From: Methylobacterium tarhaniae
GTDB lineage: Bacteria; Pseudomonadota; Alphaproteobacteria; Rhizobiales; Beijerinckiaceae
Assembly: GCF_001043955.1 (NCBI RefSeq)
Contig: NZ_LABZ01000018.1
Coordinates: 1-64,000, forward strand
DNA: 64,000 nucleotides
Reading direction: 5' to 3'
The notes under the pieces are model-generated. The model saw only the letters and a list, made by a program, of their open reading frames with translations. It ran no database searches and was not told where the DNA came from. How positions within the stretch are numbered: the first letter of the stretch is position 1; the number at the start of each line of letters is the position of its first letter. This document shows, piece after piece, positions 1 through 8,176 of this stretch. A program made the position numbers and the translations under genes.

Positions 1-31
1 GGTCCGCGAGGATGCGAGGCGAGGTGAGGAC

Positions 32-1423
32 ATGAGCAACCGGATGTGGGGCGGGCGCTTCGCGAGCGGCCCCGCCGAGATCATGGAGGAGATCAACGCC
101 TCCATCGGCTTCGACAAGCGCCTCGCCCCCCAGGACATCCGGGGCTCGCTCGCCCATGTCGCGATGCTGGGCAAGGCGGGGATCCTGCCGGCCGAGGATG
201 TGGCGAAGATCGAGGCCGGGCTCAAGACCGTGCAGGGCGAGATCGAGGCCGGGACCTTCGCGTTCCGCCGCGAGCTGGAAGACATCCACATGAGCGTGGA
301 GAGCCGCCTGCGCGAGATCGTCGGCCCCTCGGCCGGCCGCTTGCACACCGCGCGCTCGCGCAACGACCAGGTCGCCACCGACATGAAGTTGTGGGTGCGC
401 GATACCCTCGACGCCCTCGACGGCCAGGCCGCCGACCTGCAGCAGGCCATGGCCGAGCTGGCCTTGACGCATGCCGGCACGGTGATGCCGGGCTTCACCC
501 ACCTGCAATCGGCCCAGCCCGTCACCTTCGGCCATCATCTCCTGGCCTATGTCGAGATGCTGAACCGCGACCGCGGCCGGTTCCGCGACGCCCGCGCCCG
601 CCTCAACGAATGCCCGCTCGGCGCGGCCGCGCTCGCCGGCACCTCGTTCCCGATCGACCGCCACGCCACGGCGGCGAGCCTCGGCTTCGACCGGCCGACG
701 GCGAACTCCCTCGATTCGGTGGCCGACCGCGACTTCGCCCTGGAGGCGCTCTCGGCCGCGGCGATCGCGGCGGTGCACCTGTCGCGGTTCGCGGAAGAGA
801 TCGTGGTCTGGACCTCGGCCCAGTTCGGCTTCGTCAAGCTGTCGGACCGGTTCACCACCGGCTCCTCGATCATGCCGCAGAAGCGCAATCCCGATGCCGC
901 CGAGCTGGTGCGGGCGAAGTCCGGCCGGATCATCGGCGCCCTGTCGGGCCTGCTCATCGTCATGAAGGGCCTGCCGCTCGCCTATTCGAAGGACATGCAG
1001 GAGGACAAGGAGGGCACGTTCGACGCGCTCCAGACCCTCTCTCTGTGCCTCGCCGCGATGGCCGGCATGGTGCGGGATCTCGAGCCCGTGCCGGACGTCC
1101 TGACGGTCGCGGCCGGCTCCGGCTACGCCACCGCCACCGACCTCGCCGACTGGCTGGTGCGCGAGCTCGGCCTGCCGTTCCGCGATGCCCATCACGTCAC
1201 GGGCCGCCTCGTCGGCGAAGCCTCGTCCCGCGGCATCGGGCTGGAGGCGCTGCCGCTGGCGGTGATGCAGGCGGAGGAGCCGCGCATCACCGATGCGGTC
1301 TTCGCGGTTCTCGGCGTCGAGAACTCGGTGAAGAGCCGCACCAGCTACGGCGGCACGGCGCCCGACAACGTGCGGGCGCAGGCCGAGGCCTGGCTGGAGC
1401 GCCTGGCCGGCGAGACGGCCTGA
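32..1423 (+). CDS. argH: Argininosuccinate lyase
   Basis: Cleaves argininosuccinate to arginine and fumarate, the last step of arginine synthesis; cytosolic homotetramer of the fumarase/aspartase superfamily. The 463-residue length is usual for ArgH. The family signature [11 protein letters not shown] lies at about residues 277-287, the HTARSRNDQ block at 105-113, and the [10 protein letters not shown] block around His157. The ATG is preceded by a GAGGTGAGGA ribosome-binding stretch, which supports this start. The gene stands alone; a 259-bp intergenic segment with two palindromes follows. Identification is secure. Confidence 0.97.
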   Translation: MSNRMWGGRFASGPAEIMEEINASIGFDKRLAPQDIRGSLAHVAMLGKAGILPAEDVAKIEAGLKTVQGEIEAGTFAFRRELEDIHMSVESRLREIVGPSAGRLHTARSRNDQVATDMKLWVRDTLDALDGQAADLQQAMAELALTHAGTVMPGFTHLQSAQPVTFGHHLLAYVEMLNRDRGRFRDARARLNECPLGAAALAGTSFPIDRHATAASLGFDRPTANSLDSVADRDFALEALSAAAIAAVHLSRFAEEIVVWTSAQFGFVKLSDRFTTGSSIMPQKRNPDAAELVRAKSGRIIGALSGLLIVMKGLPLAYSKDMQEDKEGTFDALQTLSLCLAAMAGMVRDLEPVPDVLTVAAGSGYATATDLADWLVRELGLPFRDAHHVTGRLVGEASSRGIGLEALPLAVMQAEEPRITDAVFAVLGVENSVKSRTSYGGTAPDNVRAQAEAWLERLAGETA

Positions 1424-1465
1424 GCGGCTTTTTGGCCTCGCTCGTCCCATCCGCAACCTCATCCC

Positions 1466-1500
1466 GAGGTGTCGGTCGATCCAGGATCGACCGACACCTC
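1466..1500. repeat. Perfect 35-bp palindrome downstream of argH
   Basis: Two 17-base arms (1466-1482 and 1484-1500) are exact reverse complements around a single A at 1483. As RNA it would form a hairpin 43 bases past the argH stop, but no T-run follows, so it is more likely a palindromic intergenic element or a factor-independent 3'-end stabiliser than a classical terminator. Confidence 0.75.
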
Positions 1501-1530
1501 GCGGGAGGGCTCCAGAACCCTCAGTGCTCC

Positions 1531-1620
1531 CTCACCCCCTCCTTCGAGGCTCGGCGATCTTCGATCGCGTGCGATCTATGATCGCCAGCGCTTCAGGATG
1601 AGGGTGTGGGTGGGAGGGAA
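1531..1620. repeat. Imperfect long palindromic intergenic element
   Basis: The segment reads as a degenerate inverted repeat of about 40-base arms centred near 1569-1571, where GATCGCGTGCGATC sits. The left arm (CTCACCCCCTCCTTCGAG) and the reverse complement of the right arm (CCCACACCCTCATCCTGA) are clearly related. It looks like a member of the palindromic repeat families scattered in Hyphomicrobiales intergenic DNA; that family assignment is inference. Together with the palindrome at 1466-1500 it fills most of the argH-SDR gap. Confidence 0.55.
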
Positions 1621-1682
1621 CGAGCGCTCGTGTTAGTGCCTGACCGTTCCGAACAAGCTCGACCATCACGGGAGGACCCACC

Positions 1683-2465
1683 ATGGATCTCGGTCTCAAG
1701 GGCAAGCGCGCCCTCGTCCTGTCGTCCAGCCGCGGCCTCGGCCGCGGCATCGCCGAGGCCCTGGCGGCCGAGGGCGCGGACGTGCTGCTCACCGCCCGCA
1801 CCGCCGAGCGCCTGGACGAGGCGGTGGCGGCGATCAACGCCCGCGGCCAGGGCCGCGCCTACGCCTTCGTCGGGAGCCTGAAGGAGAATGTCGAGGCGAT
1901 CTACGCCGCGGCGCAGGAGCATCTCGGCGGGGTCGACATCCTGGTCGCCAATACCGGCGGTCCGCCGGCCGGCACCGCGCTGACCGTGCAGCCCGAGGCC
2001 TGGACGCCCCAGTTCGAGGCGATGGTGACCCCGGTCTTCCGCCTCGCCGGGCTCGTCCTGCCGGGCATGCGCCAGGCCGGGTTCGGCCGCATCCTGGTCG
2101 TCGCGTCGAGCGGCGTCGAGCAGCCGATCCCGAACCTCGTGATGTCGAACGCGCTGCGCGCCTCGATCGCCGGCTGGGCCAAGACGCTGGCTTCCGAGGT
2201 CGCGGCCGAGGGCGTCACCGTCAACATGATCCTGCCCGGCCGGATCGAGACCGACCGCACCGGCGAGCTCGACACCGCCAACGCCAAGGCACAAGGCAAG
2301 TCGCGCGAGGAGATCGCCGAGGCCGCCCGCGCGGCGATCCCCGCCAAGCGCTACGGCCGCGTGCAGGAATTCGCCGACGTGGCGTGCTTCCTGGCCTCCG
2401 AGCGCGCCTCCTACGTCACCGGCAGCATGATCCGGGTGGATGGTGGAGCCGTGCGGTCGATCTGA
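1683..2465 (+). CDS. SDR-family oxidoreductase, atypical active site
   Basis: A 260-residue Rossmann-fold protein of the short-chain dehydrogenase/reductase family. The nucleotide-binding turn is SSSRGLGRGIA at residues 14-24, the usual NNAG is replaced by NTGGPPAG near 91, and the C-terminal SYVTGSMIRVDGG segment is normal for FabG-like SDRs. The catalytic Tyr-x3-Lys is not present: the helix after the SSG strand reads NLVMSNALRASIAGW. This matches a divergent SDR subgroup sometimes annotated as 3-oxoacyl-ACP reductase, so substrate and even redox activity are uncertain. A GGAGGA ribosome-binding site precedes the ATG. Confidence 0.85.
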   Translation: MDLGLKGKRALVLSSSRGLGRGIAEALAAEGADVLLTARTAERLDEAVAAINARGQGRAYAFVGSLKENVEAIYAAAQEHLGGVDILVANTGGPPAGTALTVQPEAWTPQFEAMVTPVFRLAGLVLPGMRQAGFGRILVVASSGVEQPIPNLVMSNALRASIAGWAKTLASEVAAEGVTVNMILPGRIETDRTGELDTANAKAQGKSREEIAEAARAAIPAKRYGRVQEFADVACFLASERASYVTGSMIRVDGGAVRSI

Positions 2466-2534
2466 GCCTTCGGGGGCTGGACGGTCTTCGTCCGGCCTTC
2501 TCTCCCCGACGGTTCCGTAACGGGGTGGAGCGAG

Positions 2535-2572
2535 ACGAGAAAGGGCGGCCCCGCGGGACCGCCCTTTCTCGT
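2535..2572. terminator. Bidirectional hairpin between SDR and NDUFA9-like gene
   Basis: A 14-bp perfect stem (2535-2548 with 2559-2572) encloses a 10-base loop between two converging genes, 69 bases past the SDR stop and 26 bases past the opposite gene's stop. The arms themselves carry AAAGGG/CCCTTT so either strand has a short pyrimidine tract. Placement and stability fit a shared terminator. Confidence 0.7.
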
Positions 2573-2598
2573 GTTCGACCTTGTCCGAGTCTGATCGC

Positions 2599-3765
2599 CT
2601 ATTGCCGCTTGCCCCACCGCACCCCCGGCGCCGGGCCCGCACCCGCGGCGAGCTGCCCCACCGCCGGGCCGCTGGCATCGCCCGGATGGTGCTGCGAGCC
2701 CTGGCCCATCGGCTCGGGAGCCATCAGGTCGGGGGTCGCGGCCATGTCGGGGGTGCCGCGGCCGGTGGCGAACTGGCCGGCCTTGCGGAAGCGCCAGAGA
2801 TAGCCGGGCACCACCGCCTCGATCGCCGTCGGGGCGATGCCGATGCCCTCGATCGTGCGGCCTTCGGCCTTCGCCGCCTCCGACACGACGTTGTCGCTCT
2901 GGAGCAGGGTGACCTGGTCGCGGGTGAGCTTCAGGGTGTCGGGCAGGAGGCCGAGCGTCAGGGTGTCGGCGAGTTCCATCACGCGGGCCTGGAGCCGGGC
3001 GGCCGGGGCCGGCAGCGGCACCACCACGCGGCTGCGCATCGTCACCTTCAAGGTGTACTCGACGAGCTGCTGAAGGGTCAGGATCTCCGGCCCGCCGAGC
3101 TCGTAGATCCGGCCGCCCTGGAGCTGACCCTCGACCGCCCGGGCGATCGCCTCGGCGACGTCGCCGGCGAAGACCGGCTGCATCCGCGCCTCGGCCCCGG
3201 CCAGCGGCAGCACCGGCAGCATCCGGGCGAGCGACGCGAAGCGGTTGAAGAAGCTGTCGCCCGGCCCGAAGACGATCGAGGGGCGGAACACGATCGCGTC
3301 GGGTCGCGCCTCGAACACGCCGGCCTCGCCGACCGCCTTCGAGCGGGCATAGGCCGAGGCCGAGTTCGCGTCGGCGCCGAGCGCCGAGACGTGCACCAGC
3401 GGGGCGCCGACCGCGGCGGCGGCCCGGGCGACCTCGGCGGCGCCGTCCGCCTGGAGGCGCTGGAAGCTCTGGCTGCCGCTCTCCTGCAGGATGCCGACGA
3501 GGTTGACCACGATGTCGGCATGCTCCGCCGCCCGGGCGATCGAGGTCGGGTTGCGCAGGTTGGCCTGCACGCCGACGATCTGGCCGACGCGGCCGAGGGG
3601 CTGGAGGAACTGGGCGAGGTCGGGCCGGCGCACCGCCACCCGGATCCTGTAGCCGCGCTTGGCCAGGGCCCGCACCACGTGGCGGCCGAGGAAGCCCGAC
3701 CCCCCGAACACGGTCACGAGCTGCGAGGCGGGTCGGGTCAGGCCGACATGGTCGAAGCCGGTCAT
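2599..3765 (-). CDS. NDUFA9-like NAD-dependent epimerase/dehydratase family protein
   Basis: A 388-residue extended-SDR protein of the complex I NDUFA9 subunit type. The NAD(P)-binding glycine motif VFGGSGFLGRHVVRAL lies at about 19-34, followed by VRRPDLAQFL, and the YARSKAVGE segment supplies the SDR Tyr-x3-Lys. In mitochondria and alphaproteobacteria this family accompanies respiratory complex I as an accessory NADPH-binding subunit; no nuo genes are in the window, so the role here is by family only. The C-terminal 60 residues are low-complexity. The region just upstream holds a 15-bp tandem repeat. Confidence 0.85.
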   Translation of the reverse strand: MTGFDHVGLTRPASQLVTVFGGSGFLGRHVVRALAKRGYRIRVAVRRPDLAQFLQPLGRVGQIVGVQANLRNPTSIARAAEHADIVVNLVGILQESGSQSFQRLQADGAAEVARAAAAVGAPLVHVSALGADANSASAYARSKAVGEAGVFEARPDAIVFRPSIVFGPGDSFFNRFASLARMLPVLPLAGAEARMQPVFAGDVAEAIARAVEGQLQGGRIYELGGPEILTLQQLVEYTLKVTMRSRVVVPLPAPAARLQARVMELADTLTLGLLPDTLKLTRDQVTLLQSDNVVSEAAKAEGRTIEGIGIAPTAIEAVVPGYLWRFRKAGQFATGRGTPDMAATPDLMAPEPMGQGSQHHPGDASGPAVGQLAAGAGPAPGVRWGKRQ

Positions 3766-4148
3766 GGTGGTGGGGTCCTTCCGCGAGTCTCGGCTGGAAC
3801 GGCTTGGCTTGGCCGGTCTCGGCTTGGGCGGTCTTGGCTTGGCCGGTCTTGGCTTGGGCTCTCTTGGCCGAAGGTTCTTGCCGGCTCCTTAGTCGAGGGG
3901 ACGGGCCCTGTGAAGCGCTTTGCGCCGTACCCGCCCGGGTTGCGACCGGGAGACCGCCCCGGCATGCCTCCCCAGGCTCTCCCCCCGGGGTGCCACGATC
4001 GCAGGGCACTTTCTCGCGCGGCGTCTTTCCTGGAACTCCCGATCGCCGCGAAGCGTGGCCGGAAGCGCCGGGATGTGCGATTTTTATGAAAATATCCTTG
4101 AAAATGACCTATAGTTATCTACCATGAATATGATAAAAAGACGACTGG
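3766..4148. other. 383-bp divergent intergenic region
   Basis: The region separates two divergently transcribed genes. The left half contains a 15-bp tandem repeat. The right half (about 4080-4145) is markedly AT-rich compared with its surroundings and probably carries the promoter of the downstream coiled-coil gene; I cannot fit convincing -35/-10 boxes with correct spacing. No coding signal is convincing. Confidence 0.5.
3806..3865. repeat. 15-bp tandem repeat, four copies
   Basis: Four head-to-tail 15-base units (3806-3820, 3821-3835, 3836-3850, 3851-3865) of consensus GGCTTGGSCGGTCTY, with a decayed fifth unit at 3866-3880. The array lies 41 bases upstream of the NDUFA9-like start codon, inside its leader or promoter. 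The period is a multiple of three, so any reading frame through it is open; this explains long but spurious ORFs here. Confidence 0.85.
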
Positions 4149-5807
4149 ATGGGGGAATGGGTCATGATATCGGGCGTGAATCTGGCGATTGCCGCGGCTT
4201 TCGCCGGCCTGGTTTTGTTCGCAATGATGTACTGGCTCCTGCGGCGTCCCGCCAGGAAGCGATCCGGCCTCTCCGACCGCCCCCGCGACGATCTCGAAGT
4301 CCTGGCCGGCGAGCTGGCGGAGCTGGTGGACGTCGCGCGCTTCATCAATAACGGTTTCCAGGACGACAATTTCTACGCGATCCGCAGCAAGTACACAGTC
4401 ATCGCGCGGTGTCTGCTGCAGCACCCGGTGTATTCCCGCTACATCGACTCCAATCTCGGGGCAACGATCGAGGGCGGGCATGCCCTGCCGCTCAGCATGC
4501 TGCGTCAGGAGGACAAGGAATGCCTGCTCGTCACCTTGCGTGAGCTGCAGGGCTGCGTGCAGATCCTGATCAACCTGCGCGATGCGGGCTGCATTCCGGG
4601 GACCGTGCCGGGGGCGGATGGGGATCGGCCCGGTGATGTGCCCCTGCTGGCCGTCCCGGCGGCGCGGCCAGTCCGCAATCGCGGCCTGCGCGCCGCCATG
4701 GCCGCCGCGGCCCTCGTCGTCCTCGCGGGAGCGACCGTCCTTCTCTCGGGCGACGAGGCTGCTGTCTCCGTCGAGACGCTGCTCGCGCAGGCCGGCCGGA
4801 CCCTGCGCGGCCCCGGCATCGGAGTCGAGGCTCCCGGCCAGGGGAGCGTCCGCCCCGCCGCCTCGGGAGAGGGCGAGGCGGAAGGGCGCGATCTCGCGGC
4901 GCGGTCGCGCCGGCTCGGCGCCGAGATGGAGGCGCTCGACCGGGCCGTCCTCCAGCGCCGGGACGAACTCCACCTCGTCGGTGCCTCCGTCGCGCGCCTG
5001 CGCCTCGCGGCGGAAGCCGGTCAGGAGCGCCGTCGGGAAGCCGAGGCGGCCAAGGCCTCGGCCGATGCCGCCGCGGCCGAGGCCCGGGCGGGAATCGAGG
5101 CGGCGAGCCGGGAGGCGGCGGCTCTGCGGGCGCAGGTCGCCGGGCAGCGCGAGACGCTGGACGCCGCCCAAACGGAGGTCGATGCCGCACGGAGCGACCT
5201 GACGGCCTTGCGCGCCGCGATCACCGAGCAGGCCGGCCGGCTGGACGCCGTCCGGGCCGAGGGCGAGGCGGAGATCCGGCAGGTCGGCGACCGCCTCTCC
5301 GAGCTCGGCCGGACGGCGCAGGACAACCACGAGGCGATCGGCCGGATCGGGGTCACGCTCGTCGGGTTCGAGGAGACGTCGCGCGGTATCGAGGCCGCCC
5401 GCGACCAGCTGTCCCGGGAGCGGACGCATCTCACCGATCTCGCCAGCGACGCCAGCGAGGCAGGCCGAACCCTGTCCGAGATCAAGACCCGGATCGCCGC
5501 GCTCAAGGTGGCGCTCGCCGGGCCGGGCAGCACGGAGCCGGCCGCTCCCGCGGCCACCGTGCCGGCCCCGCCGCTGCGGACCGAGGCGGCGTTGCAGCCG
5601 GAGGAGTGGCGGAGGATCCAGCAGGCCCTGGCTCGGTCGGGGCATTACGCCGGCAAGACCGACGGGCGGCCGGGTGAGGAGACCCGGGCGGCGATCGCGA
5701 AGTACCAGCGCGGGATCGGCGCGGAGCCCACCGGCCGGCTCTCCCCGGCGCAGATCGAGCGGCTGATCCCGCCTCCTCCGGCCAAGCAGCCGATGGCGGC
5801 CCGGTAG
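4149..5807 (+). CDS. Two-TM coiled-coil protein with C-terminal peptidoglycan-binding domain
   Basis: A 552-residue protein. Residues 10-31 are a hydrophobic segment followed by RRPARKR, so the next part (about 40-175, an unrecognised mostly helical domain with several cysteines) should be cytosolic. A second hydrophobic segment at 180-200 is preceded by arginines, placing the remainder in the periplasm. Residues about 235-455 are a long Ala/Glu/Arg coiled coil, and about 483-545 match a PG_binding_1 domain (SGHYAGKTDGRPGEETRAAI). This architecture would tie a cytosolic module to the cell wall; function is unknown. An in-frame ATG at 4164 follows GGGGGAAT and may be the true start. Confidence 0.8.
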   Translation: MGEWVMISGVNLAIAAAFAGLVLFAMMYWLLRRPARKRSGLSDRPRDDLEVLAGELAELVDVARFINNGFQDDNFYAIRSKYTVIARCLLQHPVYSRYIDSNLGATIEGGHALPLSMLRQEDKECLLVTLRELQGCVQILINLRDAGCIPGTVPGADGDRPGDVPLLAVPAARPVRNRGLRAAMAAAALVVLAGATVLLSGDEAAVSVETLLAQAGRTLRGPGIGVEAPGQGSVRPAASGEGEAEGRDLAARSRRLGAEMEALDRAVLQRRDELHLVGASVARLRLAAEAGQERRREAEAAKASADAAAAEARAGIEAASREAAALRAQVAGQRETLDAAQTEVDAARSDLTALRAAITEQAGRLDAVRAEGEAEIRQVGDRLSELGRTAQDNHEAIGRIGVTLVGFEETSRGIEAARDQLSRERTHLTDLASDASEAGRTLSEIKTRIAALKVALAGPGSTEPAAPAATVPAPPLRTEAALQPEEWRRIQQALARSGHYAGKTDGRPGEETRAAIAKYQRGIGAEPTGRLSPAQIERLIPPPPAKQPMAAR

Positions 5808-5893
5808 GCGCCGCGACGACGAGACGTCGGCCTCGAGGCTCCGGAGCGGCCGCCAGCCGCGGAACGGAGATAGTTCGATCTCGTTCGCCCGAT

Positions 5894-6352
5894 ATGACGG
5901 CGCTCACGCGAACTGGCCCCAGCCTTCTGCCCGGCCTGCTGATCGGCCTCGGCCTGGGCGGGTTCTTCGACGGGATCGTGCTGCATCAGCTGCTGCAATG
6001 GCACCACATGCTGAGCAGCTGGTACCCGATCACCTCGCTCGAAGCCCTCGCGCTCAACACCCGCTGGGACGGCTACTTCCACAGCGCCACCTACGTGCTC
6101 GTGGTGCTCGGCGTGTTCCTGCTCTGGCGCCGGGGCGGTCCCTTCGACGGCCGCCGCCTGGCGGGCGCAGCGCTCCTCGGCTGGGCGTCGTTCAACCTGG
6201 TCGAGGGCGTGATCGACCACCAGCTCCTCGGCGTCCACCACGTCAACGAGACGGTGCCGCGGCAGGACTGGCCGTGGTGGGATGCCGGCTTCCTGGCCTG
6301 GGGCGCCGCCATGGCGGCGGCGGGCGGTCTGCTCCTGCGGGGGCGGCGATGA
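5894..6352 (+). CDS. DUF2243 domain-containing membrane protein
   Basis: A 152-residue polytopic membrane protein with about four hydrophobic segments (10-30, 60-80, 92-112, 130-148). The GLGLGGFFDGIVLHQLLQWH segment and the later VIDHQLLGVHHV are the conserved His-rich blocks of DUF2243, a family of unknown function. Conserved histidines near the membrane surface suggest metal or haem contact, but this is inference. It overlaps the next small ORF by ATGA. Confidence 0.85.
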   Translation: MTALTRTGPSLLPGLLIGLGLGGFFDGIVLHQLLQWHHMLSSWYPITSLEALALNTRWDGYFHSATYVLVVLGVFLLWRRGGPFDGRRLAGAALLGWASFNLVEGVIDHQLLGVHHVNETVPRQDWPWWDAGFLAWGAAMAAAGGLLLRGRR

Positions 6353-6498
6353 GGCGCGCGGCGCTGCCGTGGGTTCTCCTCGCGCTGGCGCTCGCGGCCG
6401 CGACGGCGCCGGCCTGGGGCCGCTTCGCCACCGGGTTCGACCCGACCCTGGACGAACTCCTGAGTCTGCGCTGCGGCCCGGGTCGGACGGCCTCGTGA
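6349..6498 (+). CDS. Small exported protein, 49 residues
   Basis: The ATG overlaps the DUF2243 stop codon (ATGA at 6349-6352), suggesting translational coupling. The product begins with two arginines and a hydrophobic stretch ending AAATAPAWG, a plausible signal peptide with cleavage near residue 24, leaving about 25 residues containing one cysteine. No family recognised. It ends four bases before the stop codon of the convergent flavoprotein gene. Supported only by coupling and the signal-like N-terminus. Confidence 0.5.
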   Translation: MRRAALPWVLLALALAAATAPAWGRFATGFDPTLDELLSLRCGPGRTAS

Positions 6499-6502
6499 CG
6501 GC

Positions 6503-8005
6503 TCACGCCACCCTGCGCGGCACCATCCGCTCGCTGCCCAGGGCGTCCCGGGCTCCGGAGATGCCGTCCTCGGCGTATTCGGCATCCTCGTTGACGTTCC
6601 ACACGTCGTAGCGCCGCTCGCCGAGCAGGATGTTCCGCGCCGTCAGCATCGCGGTCATCATGGCGTGGTCCTGGTTGTTGTACTTGTGCATGCCGTTGCG
6701 GCCGACGAGGTGGAGGCTCGGATAGCTGCGCTCCAGGTCCCGGCGGATCGTCGCCACGTGGGTGCGGTAGGCGTCGTCGTAGACCGGGTAGGCCTTGGGC
6801 TGGCGCACCACGCAGGCATCGACCACGCTGGCGGGATCGACGAGGCCGATCAGGCCGATCTCACGGCGGGCCAGCGCGATCAGCTCCGAATCCGGCGCGT
6901 TCCACAGCCCATCACCCTCGAAGCAGAAATATTCGAGGCCGAGGCAGGTATAGGCCTCGTCCGGCACCATCTCGGGCGACCAGGAGCGGAAGTTCTGCAC
7001 CCGCCCGACCTTCACCGCAGGATCATGGACGTAGATCCAGTTGTCCGGAAAGCTGTCCTTGGCACGCGCGATCAGCGCCACGGTGAGGAAGTCGCGGTAG
7101 CGCAGGCTGCGGGCCTGGAAGGTGCTCAACGGCGCCGGGCGGATGGCGCCGACGAGCTCGCGGATCGGCGCCGAGGAGACGACGTTGCGGGCCGTGAAGG
7201 TCTCCCGGCCGCCGCCCTCGCGCCGCGCGCTCACCGTCCACAGCTGGGTGCCGGGATCGTACGACAGGGCGTCGACCCGCCGGTCGAGGAGGATCCGGCC
7301 GCCCTTGCGCCGGATCGCGCTCGCGGCGGCGTCCCACATCATGCCGGGGCCGCGGCGGGGATAGCGGAACGACTCGATCAGCGTCTTGATGGCCGTGCCG
7401 TCGGACGCCGCCGGCCGGTTGAGCCTGAGCGAGCGCCTGAGCCCGTCGCGGATCGCGGCGCCGAGGTCGAGCCCCTTGATGCGCTGCGCGGCCCAATCGG
7501 CCGAGATCTCGTCGCAGGACATGCCCCACACCTTCTCGGTGTAGGTCTTGAAGAAGATCGAGAACAGCCGCTCGCCGAACTGGTTGCGGACCCACTCGTG
7601 GAAGCTCTTCGGCTCCGGGATCGGCCGGGCCCGGGCCCAGAGATAGGAGGCGACGCAGGCCGCGCTCTCGAGGAGGCCGAGGTTGCGCAGGGCCTCGAAG
7701 GCCCTGAGCGGATAGGCGTAGGTCTTGCCCTTGTAATAGATCCGTGACAGGCGCGGCCGCTCGATGAAGTCGTCCGGCAGGATCTCGTTCCAGAGATCGA
7801 CCACGTCCTTGGACTTCGAGAAGAAGCGGTGGCCGCCGATGTCGAACAGGAAGCCCTTGTAGGCGACCGTGCGGCTGATGCCGCCGACCTGGACCGGGTC
7901 GCGCTCCAGCACCACGACGTCGCGGCCGGCCTTGGCCAGCATGTACCCGGTGGTCAGGCCTGCCGGTCCCGCGCCGATCACCAGCGTCTCGGTGTGAAGG
8001 CTCAT
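6503..8005 (-). CDS. NAD(P)/FAD-dependent oxidoreductase, UDP-galactopyranose-mutase/protoporphyrinogen-oxidase-like
   Basis: A 500-residue flavoprotein. The FAD-binding Rossmann motif VIGAGPAGLTTGYMLAKAG is at about residues 7-25, followed by LERDPVQVGGISR and DIGGHRFF, the second FAD-contact block typical of Glf-like and HpnE/protoporphyrinogen-oxidase-like enzymes. The C-terminal HLVGRNGMHKYNNQDHAMMT closes the FAD site. Family members act on nucleotide sugars or other polyprenyl/sugar substrates in surface polysaccharide synthesis. It is divergent from a GT-C-like membrane protein, which supports a glycan-related role, but the substrate is not determined. Confidence 0.85.
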   Translation of the reverse strand: MSLHTETLVIGAGPAGLTTGYMLAKAGRDVVVLERDPVQVGGISRTVAYKGFLFDIGGHRFFSKSKDVVDLWNEILPDDFIERPRLSRIYYKGKTYAYPLRAFEALRNLGLLESAACVASYLWARARPIPEPKSFHEWVRNQFGERLFSIFFKTYTEKVWGMSCDEISADWAAQRIKGLDLGAAIRDGLRRSLRLNRPAASDGTAIKTLIESFRYPRRGPGMMWDAAASAIRRKGGRILLDRRVDALSYDPGTQLWTVSARREGGGRETFTARNVVSSAPIRELVGAIRPAPLSTFQARSLRYRDFLTVALIARAKDSFPDNWIYVHDPAVKVGRVQNFRSWSPEMVPDEAYTCLGLEYFCFEGDGLWNAPDSELIALARREIGLIGLVDPASVVDACVVRQPKAYPVYDDAYRTHVATIRRDLERSYPSLHLVGRNGMHKYNNQDHAMMTAMLTARNILLGERRYDVWNVNEDAEYAEDGISGARDALGSERMVPRRVA

Positions 8006-8176
8006 CGCTCGGGCAACTCCGGGGCCGTCACGGCCGCTTCCGCTGGAGACGGGACTCTCCCCGAAGCCTTACCGCCGGATGGTAAAGAACCGCTCAACCG
8101 GCCCCGCTAACCGGAGGGTAAGGGCGCCCATGCGAACCGGGACCACCCGGCTGTCCTCCAGGCCCAGGATCCCGCC

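Noticed and set aside
3806..3880. CRISPR-like array
   Set aside because: Units are contiguous 15-mers with no spacers and no cas genes nearby.
4098..4134. Sigma-70 promoter TTGAAA ... TATGAT upstream of the coiled-coil gene
   Set aside because: Spacing of about 25 bases between the boxes is too long, and alternatives do not match.
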